Both the position numbers and the translations under genes were made by a program. The notes under the pieces are model-generated. The model saw only the letters and a list, made by a program, of their open reading frames with translations. It searched no databases and was not told where the DNA came from. Of a stretch of 64,000 bases of DNA, positions 8,537 to 16,893 are shown piece after piece. Every line of letters begins with the position of its first letter. The stretch's first letter is position 1. The stretch covers positions 248,001-312,000 of the forward strand of contig NZ_JAJMOX010000001.1 of NCBI RefSeq assembly GCF_020991455.1, in the 5' to 3' direction. Source of the stretch: Flavobacterium sp. JAS. GTDB lineage: Bacteria > Bacteroidota > Bacteroidia > Flavobacteriales > Flavobacteriaceae.

Positions 8537-8816
8537 GAATAAAAATTTGCAGTAAAAATAATGACAATTTTATAATTATCCTATAGATATGGTAGACATT
8601 AAGAGGCGTATTTAGGAAATGATAAAAAATGTAGACTTATGTTGTTGAAATACAGTGAAATATGGTTTTTAACTTATTAAATTGTTTTGTTAAATTCTTT
8701 AAATGGCTCTTTTGGTTAATCTTATGATAATTAGAAGTGTAAAAAATTAAAATATTGTTTTGATATTTAGAAATAAATAGTAATTTTGCCTCTCAATCTA
8801 CTAGCCCGATAGGGTA
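8537..8816. other. Divergent control region between the two permease genes
   Basis: 280 bases without a gene. The + strand promoter sits at 8759-8788, and a CCC-GATA-GGG inverted repeat (8805-8814) lies between the expected start point and the ATG. No clear -7 box was found for the - strand gene. Confidence 0.5.
8759..8788 (+). promoter_or_regulatory. Promoter of the cys cluster
   Basis: TTTG (8759-8762), an 18-base spacer and TAATTTTG (8781-8788), an exact -7 match. The start point would be near 8793, giving a leader of about 24 bases to the first ATG. Confidence 0.65.
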
Positions 8817-9752
8817 ATGGATTTTAAAACCAAAACGAATCATCCAAATATGGAAAACGAGCTAAAAATAAATACTATTGATGTTAAGTCAGATGTATCA
8901 ATAAAAGAAAAATTATGGGTTGTAATACCTGTTGTTTTATTGGTTGGCTTGCTATCAACATTAGTTTACAATCATTATGCTGAATTTTCCTGGAATGGAT
9001 TTGTTAGCGGTTTTAATCAAGAATTTTTAGTCTTTTTTGCTATTGGTGTTTTTGCGCAATTAGTTGATGGAACTTTAGGAATGGGTTACGGAGCGACTTC
9101 TACCTCATTTTTATTAGCTTACGGAGTTCCGCCGGTTGTAAGTAGTACAGGAGTTCACGTTGCAGAAATGTTTACTACGGGAGCTTCGGCAATTTCACAC
9201 CATCGATTTGGAAATATCAACAAAAAACTGGTAAAAAACTTATTGATTCCGGGTGTTTTAGGTTCAATTATCGGAGCTTATTTATTATCAGATGTTATTA
9301 ACGGTGATGTAATAAAACCATTTATTGCGGTTTACATGATTGTTTTGGCAATTATAATTATTAGAAAAGCTTTAGTTAAAAAGATCATTAAAAAGAAAAC
9401 TAAAAAATTGGGAATTTTGGCCACGTTTGGAGGTTTTATGGACGCTGTTGGTGGCGGAGGTTGGGGGCCAATTGTAACATCAACATTATTAGGAAGAGGC
9501 AGAAATCCAAGATATACAATAGGTTCTGTAAATGCCGCTGAGTTTGCAGTTTCATTTGCAAGCGGAATTACTTTCATGCTTTTTGGAGGAATTCACGGTT
9601 GGCAGGTTATTATAGGTTTGATTTTAGGAGGAGTAATTGCGGCGCCAGTTGGGGCTTATTTGTTGAATAAAATCAAAAGAAAACCAATGATGATTGCTGT
9701 TGGGATTTTAATTATATTATTGAGTTTAAAAACATTATCTAAATTATTGTAA
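8817..9752 (+). CDS. TauE/SafE-family permease, probable sulfate-pathway transporter
   Basis: 311 aa. A short cytoplasmic N-terminus (1-35) precedes about eight membrane segments, with family motifs QLVDGTLGMGYGATSTS (about 82-98) and MDAVGGGGWGPIVTSTLL. It is the first gene of the sulfate assimilation cluster, 26 bases before cysH. No CysTWA, CysP or SulP sulfate importer is visible, so this permease may bring in sulfate or thiosulfate. A TauE/SafE-type CysZ does this in Corynebacterium. A second ATG at 8850 is an equally possible start. Confidence 0.88.
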   Translation: MDFKTKTNHPNMENELKINTIDVKSDVSIKEKLWVVIPVVLLVGLLSTLVYNHYAEFSWNGFVSGFNQEFLVFFAIGVFAQLVDGTLGMGYGATSTSFLLAYGVPPVVSSTGVHVAEMFTTGASAISHHRFGNINKKLVKNLLIPGVLGSIIGAYLLSDVINGDVIKPFIAVYMIVLAIIIIRKALVKKIIKKKTKKLGILATFGGFMDAVGGGGWGPIVTSTLLGRGRNPRYTIGSVNAAEFAVSFASGITFMLFGGIHGWQVIIGLILGGVIAAPVGAYLLNKIKRKPMMIAVGILIILLSLKTLSKLL

Positions 9753-9778
9753 TATTTTTTAGAAAGGAAAAAGAGAAT

Positions 9779-10489
9779 ATGAGTGCGACAATTATACAAT
9801 CATTATTAGATAAAACGAAAGATTTTTCGCTTGACGAAACATTAGTTTTTTTAGCTAAAGAATATCCGGGGAAAGTGATTTTTTCGACTTCTTTTGGTCA
9901 GGAAGATCAGGTAATTACAGATTTTATTGCAAAAAGTAATACGGATATTACCATCTTTACTTTAGATACCGGAAGATTATTTCAGGAGACTTACGATGTT
10001 TTTCATAAAACATTAAAAAAGTATAAAAAACAAATTGAGGTTTATTTTCCTGAAGCTACGGCAGTAGAAAATTTATTGAAACAAAAAGGACCAAATAGCT
10101 TTTACGATTCAGTAGAAAACAGAAAAGAATGTTGTTTCATCCGAAAAGTTGTTCCTTTAAGAAAAGCTTTGGCAGGAAACTCAGTTTGGATTACAGGTCT
10201 AAGAGCAGAACAATCGGAGAATAGGCATGATTTGAATTTGTTTGAATACGACGGAGGTTTTGAAATCATCAAATTCAATCCATTATTAAAGTGGTCTTTA
10301 GAAGAAGTTGAAGCCTATTTATCAGAAAAAAATGTTCCTCAAAATGCTTTGCACAAAAAAGGTTTCGTAAGTATTGGATGTGCGCCTTGTACGAGAGCAA
10401 TTTTTCCAGGAGAAGATATCAGAGCCGGAAGATGGTGGTGGGAATCAAGTCATAAGGAATGTGGGTTGCATAGCGCCAAAAAAGAATAA
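9779..10489 (+). CDS. cysH: APS/PAPS reductase (CysH), APS-type
   Basis: 236 aa. It reduces activated sulfate to sulfite with thioredoxin. The N-terminal FSTSFGQEDQV (35-45) is the modified P-loop. Cys118-Cys119 and Cys201-x2-Cys204 form the CC...CxxC set that binds a [4Fe-4S] cluster in adenylylsulfate (APS) reductases. The catalytic Cys228 lies in the C-terminal KECGLH. PAPS-specific CysH lacks the cluster cysteines, so APS is the likely substrate. That fits the absence of an APS kinase gene here. It is followed by cysD after a 268-base gap holding REP-like repeats. Confidence 0.93.
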   Translation: MSATIIQSLLDKTKDFSLDETLVFLAKEYPGKVIFSTSFGQEDQVITDFIAKSNTDITIFTLDTGRLFQETYDVFHKTLKKYKKQIEVYFPEATAVENLLKQKGPNSFYDSVENRKECCFIRKVVPLRKALAGNSVWITGLRAEQSENRHDLNLFEYDGGFEIIKFNPLLKWSLEEVEAYLSEKNVPQNALHKKGFVSIGCAPCTRAIFPGEDIRAGRWWWESSHKECGLHSAKKE

Positions 10490-10520
10490 AGATGAAAGAG
10501 TCAAGAATATAGATTTTAAG

Positions 10521-10602
10521 TTCCGGAGGAACGATTTATATTGTAGCGTCGGGTTTCAACCCGATGAAGATTTAAATTATAGCATCGGGTTTCGATCCGA
10601 TG
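10521..10602. repeat. REP-like palindrome pair
   Basis: CGTCGGGTTTCAACCCGATG (10548-10567) and CATCGGGTTTCGATCCGATG (10583-10602) are two imperfect palindromes in tandem. The first, with its left flank GGAACGATTTATATTGTAG, recurs at 16079-16124 almost unchanged, so this is a dispersed element. Confidence 0.8.
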
Positions 10603-10757
10603 GAGATTAATGATCGCAACGTCTTGAATTTTCGAGATCAAACGTTGAAAAAAGCAACAAACAAAAAACACAGAATAACGATAGTTTATAGGTTTTAGAT
10701 TAAACTCACAGCGATCTAAAACTAAAAAAAACTGTCAAGCATTAAACAAAATATCAA

Positions 10758-11657
10758 ATGAGTTCAGTATTAAAAACAAACGCTTTAGAGAGTGAAGCGA
10801 TATACATTTTCAGAGAAGTAATTTCACAGTTTGACAAACCGGTTTTACTTTTCTCAGGAGGAAAAGATTCTATAACATTAGTACGTTTGGCGCAAAAAGC
10901 CTTTTTCCCTGCAAAAATTCCGTTTCCTCTTTTGCACGTTGATACGGGACATAATTTTCCTGAAACAATTGCTTTCAGAGATAAATTGGTTGAAGAATTA
11001 GGATTAGAGTTAATCGTTCGTAATGTTCAGGATGCTATTGATGAAGGAAAAGTAGTTGAAGAAACTGGGAAATATTCTAGTAGAAACAGCTTACAGACAA
11101 CAACACTTTTAGATGCTATCGAAGAATTTAAGTTTGATGCTTGTATTGGTGGTGCGCGTCGTGATGAAGAAAAAGCAAGAGCAAAAGAACGTATTTTTTC
11201 AGTTCGTGACGATTTTGGTCAATGGGATGAAAAAAATCAGCGTCCAGAATTGTTTGATATTTTGAACGGAAAAATAGAAAATGGTCAAAACGTTCGTGTT
11301 TTCCCAATTTCAAACTGGACAGAATTAGATGTTTGGAGTTATATCGAGAAAGAACACATCGAGATTCCATCAATCTATTTTTCACATAAAAGAAAAGTTT
11401 TTTTGAGAGACGGTTTAATCTGGTCACATTCTCCTTTTGTGTATCAGGAAGAAGACGAACAAATCGAAGAAAGAATTGTTCGCTTCAGAACCGTTGGAGA
11501 TATGAGTTGTACAGCTGCTGTTGAATCGTATGCAGCAACAATCCAGGAAGTTGTTGGAGAAATCAGAACTTCGACTATTTCTGAAAGAGGAGCCAGAATC
11601 GATGACAAACGTTCTGAAGCTGCAATGGAGAAAAGAAAACAACAAGGGTATTTTTAA
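10758..11657 (+). CDS. cysD: Sulfate adenylyltransferase subunit 2
   Basis: 299 aa, the standard length. Catalytic subunit that makes APS from ATP and sulfate. The PP-loop FSGGKDSITLVRLAQ (about 33-47) is the ATP-pyrophosphatase motif, and IGGARRDEEKARAKERIFS and the C-terminal ERGARIDD block are highly conserved in CysD. It works with the GTPase CysN, whose gene starts 151 bases downstream. ATG start. Confidence 0.96.
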   Translation: MSSVLKTNALESEAIYIFREVISQFDKPVLLFSGGKDSITLVRLAQKAFFPAKIPFPLLHVDTGHNFPETIAFRDKLVEELGLELIVRNVQDAIDEGKVVEETGKYSSRNSLQTTTLLDAIEEFKFDACIGGARRDEEKARAKERIFSVRDDFGQWDEKNQRPELFDILNGKIENGQNVRVFPISNWTELDVWSYIEKEHIEIPSIYFSHKRKVFLRDGLIWSHSPFVYQEEDEQIEERIVRFRTVGDMSCTAAVESYAATIQEVVGEIRTSTISERGARIDDKRSEAAMEKRKQQGYF

Positions 11658-11761
11658 TAATTATGAGTTATGAATTATTAATGCAATTCGGAACGTAGTT
11701 AAAGTCAAAATCAGAAAAACAAAAAACATACAGATTTAAATTTAGTTGAAAGGGAAGCAAA

Positions 11762-11796
11762 CGTGAAACTTGAAACAAAATTTTTAAACCTGAAAC
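11762..11796. repeat. GAAACCTGAAAC-family repeat before cysN
   Basis: GTGAAACTTGAAAC and AAACCTGAAAC words end 12 bases before the cysN ATG. Same family as 5243-5265 and 24176-24231. Confidence 0.55.
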
Positions 11797-11808
11797 AAAA
11801 TTACAAGA

Positions 11809-13053
11809 ATGGAAGTTTTAAAAATAGCAACAGCAGGAAGTGTAGATGACGGAAAAAGTACTTTAATCGGAAGATTATTGTATGATACAAAATCATTGAC
11901 TACAGATAAAATTGAAGCAATCGAAAAAAGCAGTAAACAAAAAGGTTACGACTATCTTGATTTTTCATTGGCAACTGATGGTTTAGTAGCAGAGAGAGAA
12001 CAAGGAATCACAATTGATGTTGCTCATATCTATTTTTCGACTGCAAAGAAAAGTTACATTATTGCAGATACTCCAGGTCACGTAGAATACACAAGAAACA
12101 TGGTTACAGGAGCTTCGACTTCTCAGGTTTCTATTATTTTAATCGATGCCAGAAAAGGTGTAATTGAGCAGACTTATCGTCACTTTTTTATCAATAATTT
12201 ATTGAGAGTAAAAGAGGTAATTGTTGCGATAAACAAAATGGATTTAGTTGATTATTCTGAAGAAGTTTTCAATAAAATCAAAGCCGATTTCCAGGCATTA
12301 AATGCTAAAAGCACATTTAAAGAGCAAAACGTAAGTTATATTCCGTTAAGTGCTATCAACGGTGGAAATGTAGTTGATAAATCGGAGAATATGACTTGGT
12401 ATGATGGACAAACTGTTCTGGAACATTTAGAAGGATTGCATTCTTCAGATGTTTTTGAAGCAGGAAAAGCACGTTTTCCGGTTCAGACTGTGATTCGTCC
12501 AAAAACTGAAGAATACCACGATTTTAGAGGTTACGCAGGAAAATTATACGGAAACTCCATTAAAGTTGGAGATGCTGTTACGGTTCTTCCTTCCTTAACA
12601 GAATCAAAAGTTTCAAAAATTCATTTTTTCGATAAAACATTTGACGAAGCCGTTGCAGGTTCTTCTATCACAATCGAATTAGAAAATGATATCAATGTTA
12701 CAAGAGGCGATATGATTGTAAAATCATCTGAACTTCCAAAAATTGAAAAAGAAATCACAACAACAGTTTGTTGGATGGACAGTAAAAAACTGGTTGCGGG
12801 TACAAAATATATTGTACAGCACAACACAAACTCGGTTTTAGCAAAAGTAGAAAGTATCAAAAATACAATCTCAACCGATTATTCAGGAACAAAAGAAGCT
12901 TCGCAATTAGCGATCAACGAAATTGGAGAAGTAACCATCAAATTAAGCAAGCCTTTATATTTTGATGCCTATAACGATAATAAATCAAACGGAGCTTTCA
13001 TCTTAATTGATACAGCAACGAATACAACAGCAGGAGTAGGATTCATTCGCTAG
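11809..13053 (+). CDS. cysN: Sulfate adenylyltransferase subunit 1 (GTPase)
   Basis: 414 aa. An EF-Tu-like GTPase whose hydrolysis drives APS formation by CysD. P-loop AGSVDDGKST (8-17), switch region REQGITIDVAH, DTPGHVEYTRNM and NKMD are all visible, followed by two beta-barrel domains. No APS kinase (CysC) domain is fused at the C-terminus, unlike many CysN/NodQ proteins. This agrees with direct reduction of APS by the upstream reductase. Confidence 0.95.
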   Translation: MEVLKIATAGSVDDGKSTLIGRLLYDTKSLTTDKIEAIEKSSKQKGYDYLDFSLATDGLVAEREQGITIDVAHIYFSTAKKSYIIADTPGHVEYTRNMVTGASTSQVSIILIDARKGVIEQTYRHFFINNLLRVKEVIVAINKMDLVDYSEEVFNKIKADFQALNAKSTFKEQNVSYIPLSAINGGNVVDKSENMTWYDGQTVLEHLEGLHSSDVFEAGKARFPVQTVIRPKTEEYHDFRGYAGKLYGNSIKVGDAVTVLPSLTESKVSKIHFFDKTFDEAVAGSSITIELENDINVTRGDMIVKSSELPKIEKEITTTVCWMDSKKLVAGTKYIVQHNTNSVLAKVESIKNTISTDYSGTKEASQLAINEIGEVTIKLSKPLYFDAYNDNKSNGAFILIDTATNTTAGVGFIR

Positions 13054-13060
13054 TTTCACT

Positions 13061-13212
13061 GCTGTAAGCAATAAGCTTTAGGCTGTAAGCTTTTAGCAAA
13101 AAAACGTATAACAAGGTACGCAAGAAAGCCTACAGCTTATTGCCTAAAGCCTGAAGCAAGAAAACACAAAGTTAAAAAAGCTTATAGCCTACAGCTTAAA
13201 GCCTAAAGCCAG
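13061..13212. repeat. GCCTAAAGCCTACAGCTT-family repeats before the sulfite reductase
   Basis: The gap is almost wholly variants of TAAGCTTTAGGCTGTAAGC and its complement AGCCTACAGCTTATTGCC, arranged as inverted then direct copies. The last copy ends 8 bases before the ATG. The left block can pair with the right block, so the leader RNA is probably strongly structured. Confidence 0.7.
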
Positions 13213-13219
13213 AAATAAA

Positions 13220-15310
13220 ATGGAAAGTTTTAGAACAGAAATAGAAAATCCGATAGTTCAGAAAGAAATTATCGATTTAGAAAAAAAGATTCATTTATTC
13301 CGTGGAGGAAAAATTGATGATGAGCGTTTTCGTAGTCTTCGTTTAGCACGTGGAATTTACGGACAACGTCAGGAAGGCGTTCAAATGATTCGTATTAAAT
13401 TGCCTTATGGTAAAGTAACCAGCGAGCAATTAGTACGTATTACTAAAGTTTCTGATGAATATTCTACCGGACGTTTGCATATTACAACACGTCAGGATAT
13501 TCAGATTCACTATGTGAGTTTAGATAGAACTCCGGAACTTTGGGCAAATCTGGCAAAAGACGATGTGACGTTGCGTGAAGCTTGTGGAAACACCGTTCGA
13601 AATATTACAGGAAGCGAATTGGCTGGTGTAGACGTTAACGAACCATTTGATGTTTCGCCTTACGCACACGCTTTATTTCAATATTTATTAAGAAATCCGA
13701 TTTGTCAGGAAATGGGACGTAAATTTAAAATTTCGTTCTCATCATCTGATGAAGATACCGCTTTGAGTTATTTGCACGATTTAGGATTTATTCCGAAGAT
13801 TGTTGATGGCGTTCGTGGTTTCAAAATCATGTTTGGTGGAGGTTTAGGATCTCAGCCAGCACATGCTGAATTACTTTCAGAATTTGTACCTGCAAACGAA
13901 ATCATTCCAACAGCAGAAGGAATCATTCGTATTTTTGACAGATATGGTGAGCGTGCAAAAAGAATGAAAGCACGTATGAAATTCTTAATCAAAGAAATGG
14001 GAAGAGATGTTTTCCTTGATTTAGTTGAAAAAGAGAAAAAAGCAATCGCTTTTGAAACATACGAAATTGACACAACCGCTTTTGAAGGACCAATTGCAGA
14101 GCCTTTGTTAGAAGTTCCAAAAGTTGCAATCGAAGATACCGCAGCTTATGAAGCCTGGAAAAAATCGAATGTAATTGCTCAAAAACAAGCAGGTTATTAC
14201 GCGATCGGAATCAAAGTTTTATTGGGAGATTTTTATACCGATAAAGCGAGATTATTAGCCGCTTTAATTAAAAATTATGCAGCAAATGAATTACGTTTTT
14301 CATTGCGTCAAAATATTGTAATACGTCACGTAAAAGAAGAGAATTTACCTTTCTTTTATCAGGAATTAGCTAAGCTGGACTTTGTTCATTTAGGATATAA
14401 TTCTACAGCAGATATTACAGCATGTCCGGGTACAGATACTTGCAACTTGGGGATTGCAAGTAGTACCGGAATTGCAGAAGAACTTGAAAAAGTTTTAAAT
14501 GCAGAATATCCACAGTACTTAAACAATCAGGAAATTGAAATTAAAATTTCTGGTTGTATGAATGCTTGCGGACAGCATAATATGTCAGCAATTGGTTTTC
14601 AGGGAATGTCAATCAATTCAGGAAAATTAGTAGCTCCGGCTTTACAGGTATTATTAGGCGGAGGAAGATTAGGAAATGGTGCAGGACGTTTTGCAGATAA
14701 AGTAATCAAAATCCCAAGCCGTAGAGGACCAGATGCATTGCGTACAATCTTAAATGATTTTGACAAAAATGCAAACGGAGAAAAATTCTTAAACTACTAC
14801 GATCTAAAAGGAGAGAAATATTTCTATGAAATCTTAAAACCTTTCGCAGATGTAACGAATCTAACAGAAGCTGATTTCGTAGACTGGGGTAACGCAGATA
14901 ATTATGTAAAAGCAGTTGGAGTTGGAGAATGTGCCGGAGTTGTAATTGATTTGGTTGCTACTTTATTATTAGAAGCCAAAGACAAATTGACATTCGCACA
15001 AGAATCTTTCGACAAAGGAAAATGGTCAGATGCAATTTACCATGCTTATGCAGGATTTGTAAATGGAGCAAAAGCATTATTGCTTGCAGAAAACGAAAAA
15101 ACTAATAATCACGCTGGAATTGTAGATTTATTTGATACTGTTTTCATTACAACATCTAAAATCGAATTACCAACAACATTTAGAGAGTTGGTATATCAAA
15201 TTAATCAAACAGAGCCTTCAGAAGCGTTTGCAAAACAATACATTCAGGAAGGAATTGCATTTTTTGATACAATAGAAAAATATAGAGCTCAAGAATTAGC
15301 AAATGCTTAA
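13220..15310 (+). CDS. Ferredoxin-type sulfite reductase with C-terminal HEPN-like domain
   Basis: 696 aa. Residues 1-550 form a siroheme/[4Fe-4S] nitrite/sulfite reductase with two ferrodoxin-like repeats. The cluster ligands are Cys402-x5-Cys408 (CPGTDTC) and Cys446-x3-Cys450 (SGCMNACG). It should reduce sulfite to sulfide with six electrons. After GVGECAG (about 573-579), residues 585-690 read as a helical HEPN-like domain (DAIYHAYAGFVNGAKALLL, then HAGIVDLFDTVF) absent from typical CysI or Sir. Neighbours are cysN before it and the siroheme methyltransferase overlapping its end by 8 bases. A nitrite reductase is less likely in this context. Confidence 0.92.
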   Translation: MESFRTEIENPIVQKEIIDLEKKIHLFRGGKIDDERFRSLRLARGIYGQRQEGVQMIRIKLPYGKVTSEQLVRITKVSDEYSTGRLHITTRQDIQIHYVSLDRTPELWANLAKDDVTLREACGNTVRNITGSELAGVDVNEPFDVSPYAHALFQYLLRNPICQEMGRKFKISFSSSDEDTALSYLHDLGFIPKIVDGVRGFKIMFGGGLGSQPAHAELLSEFVPANEIIPTAEGIIRIFDRYGERAKRMKARMKFLIKEMGRDVFLDLVEKEKKAIAFETYEIDTTAFEGPIAEPLLEVPKVAIEDTAAYEAWKKSNVIAQKQAGYYAIGIKVLLGDFYTDKARLLAALIKNYAANELRFSLRQNIVIRHVKEENLPFFYQELAKLDFVHLGYNSTADITACPGTDTCNLGIASSTGIAEELEKVLNAEYPQYLNNQEIEIKISGCMNACGQHNMSAIGFQGMSINSGKLVAPALQVLLGGGRLGNGAGRFADKVIKIPSRRGPDALRTILNDFDKNANGEKFLNYYDLKGEKYFYEILKPFADVTNLTEADFVDWGNADNYVKAVGVGECAGVVIDLVATLLLEAKDKLTFAQESFDKGKWSDAIYHAYAGFVNGAKALLLAENEKTNNHAGIVDLFDTVFITTSKIELPTTFRELVYQINQTEPSEAFAKQYIQEGIAFFDTIEKYRAQELANA

Positions 15311-16076
15311 TATCAAACCTAAAGTAACTTTAGTTGGTGCAGGTCCCAGCGATCCGGATTTGCTTACGCTGAAAGGTGTAAAAGCACTTGCTGAAGCAAA
15401 TGTGGTTTTATACGATGCATTGGCGAATGAAGAAATATTAGCTCACGCTCCTAAAAATGCCATCAAGATTTTTGTTGGAAAAAAGATAGGAAATCACGCT
15501 TATACGCAAGATCAAATCAATCAATTGATTGTTGATAATGCTTTAACGTACGGAAATGTAGTGCGTTTAAAAGGTGGAGATCCGTTTATTTTTGGACGTG
15601 GAAGCGAAGAAATAGAATTTATTGAAAGCTTCGGAATTGAGACAGTTGTAGTTCCTGGAATATCTTCGGTAGTTGCAGTTCCGGCAAGTCAGGGAATTTC
15701 GATTACAAAAAGAGGAGTTTCAGAAAGTTTTTGGGCGATTACAGGAACAACCTCTGATAGAAAATTATCTTCAGATGTGGCTTTGGCAGCTCAATCTTCT
15801 GCAACGGTTGTTATTTTGATGGGAATGCACAAATTGCCTCAAATTATCGATTTATTTCAAAAGGAAAACAAAGGCGATTTGCCCGTAGCGATCATTCAAA
15901 ACGGAACAACTTCTGATGAGAAAGTAGGAGTTGGAACAGTAGATTCTATTATAGGAATTGTAAAAGAGAAAAAACTGAGTTCACCAGCAATTATTGTTCT
16001 TGGAAACGTTGTTCGCGAAAGCAATAAATTAAAAGGATTTTACGAAGAATTTCTATCAAAAGAAATCGCTCGATAA
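15303..16076 (+). CDS. cobA: Uroporphyrinogen-III C-methyltransferase
   Basis: 257 aa. It methylates uroporphyrinogen III twice with SAM to give precorrin-2, the first step to siroheme. Family marks are VTLVGAGPSDPDLLTLKG (about 9-26), VVRLKGGDPFIFGRGSEE (about 81-98) and VPGISSVVAVPA. It is a stand-alone SUMT domain, not a CysG fusion. The ATG overlaps the sulfite reductase stop by 8 bases, so translation is probably coupled and cofactor made with the enzyme that uses it. Confidence 0.95.
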   Translation: MLNIKPKVTLVGAGPSDPDLLTLKGVKALAEANVVLYDALANEEILAHAPKNAIKIFVGKKIGNHAYTQDQINQLIVDNALTYGNVVRLKGGDPFIFGRGSEEIEFIESFGIETVVVPGISSVVAVPASQGISITKRGVSESFWAITGTTSDRKLSSDVALAAQSSATVVILMGMHKLPQIIDLFQKENKGDLPVAIIQNGTTSDEKVGVGTVDSIIGIVKEKKLSSPAIIVLGNVVRESNKLKGFYEEFLSKEIAR

Positions 16077-16078
16077 AG

Positions 16079-16124
16079 TTTCGAAGGAACGATTCATATT
16101 GTAGCGTCGGGTTTCAACCCGATG
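16079..16124. repeat. REP-like palindrome, second copy
   Basis: CGTCGGGTTTCAACCCGATG at 16105-16124 with the flank GGAACGATTCATATTGTAG. It matches the copy at 10521-10567 with very few changes and directly follows the cobA stop codon. Confidence 0.8.
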
Positions 16125-16213
16125 ATGACAAAGTAAACGTTGGATTTTAAAACCGGAATTTAATCCTGTTAAGAATAAATCATCTAATTTTGATTAGATG
16201 AAATTAAATTAAA

Positions 16214-16795
16214 ATGGAACAGAATGAATTATATCCAATATTCTTAAAACTTCACAATCTAAATGTATTGATTGTGGGCGGAGGAAATGTTGGTTTAGAG
16301 AAGTTGTCTTTCTTATTAAAGTCAAGTCCAAATGCAAATGTTGAGGTTGTAGCGCCAAATTTCCATTTAGAAATTAAGGTTTTAGCAGAGCAACATCCTT
16401 CGATTACATTAACAAAATCGAAGTTCAAAAAGAAAATGCTCAAAAAACGTCACATGGTAATCGCTTGTACCGATGATTTAAAAGTCAACAAAAAGGTATA
16501 CGAATTGTCCCGAAAGCGTTATTTGATTTGCAATATTGCCGATACGCCGGATTTATGTGATTATTATTTAGGCGGAATTGTAACGAAAGGAAATGTAAAA
16601 ATAGCCATTTCGACCAACGGAAAATCTCCAACAACCGCAAAAAGGCTAAGGGAGTTTTTTGAAGAGGTAATTCCGGATGATATCAACAAAATGGTCGAAA
16701 ACCTGAATGAATATCGAAAGACGTTGAAAGGTAATTTTGAAGATAAGGTTAAAAAAATGAATGAGATAACTGATTCATTAAAAAATAAAGAGTAA
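16214..16795 (+). CDS. Precorrin-2 dehydrogenase (siroheme synthesis)
   Basis: 193 aa. An N-terminal Rossmann motif LIVGGGNVGLEKL (about 19-31) and the conserved STNGKSPTTAKRLREFFE (about 136-153) identify the SirC/Met8/CysG-N family. It oxidises precorrin-2 to sirohydrochlorin with NAD and may also insert iron, as Met8 does. No separate SirB chelatase is in the window. Third of the three genes for the siroheme enzyme system here. Confidence 0.9.
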   Translation: MEQNELYPIFLKLHNLNVLIVGGGNVGLEKLSFLLKSSPNANVEVVAPNFHLEIKVLAEQHPSITLTKSKFKKKMLKKRHMVIACTDDLKVNKKVYELSRKRYLICNIADTPDLCDYYLGGIVTKGNVKIAISTNGKSPTTAKRLREFFEEVIPDDINKMVENLNEYRKTLKGNFEDKVKKMNEITDSLKNKE

Positions 16796-16893
16796 AAAGT
16801 TTCTCAAAGAAATGAAATGATAAAAATCATTGAAATTAGAATAAATTATTCGTTTCTTTGTGTTATTAAGAATGATTATAAACAACAAGCATA

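Noticed and set aside
10374-10610. 78-codon ORF overlapping the end of cysH
   Set aside because: It runs in another frame of cysH and then through REP-like palindromes; a shadow.
13220-15310. Assimilatory nitrite reductase instead of sulfite reductase
   Set aside because: Same superfamily, but all neighbours are sulfate-assimilation and siroheme genes, and no nitrate genes are present.
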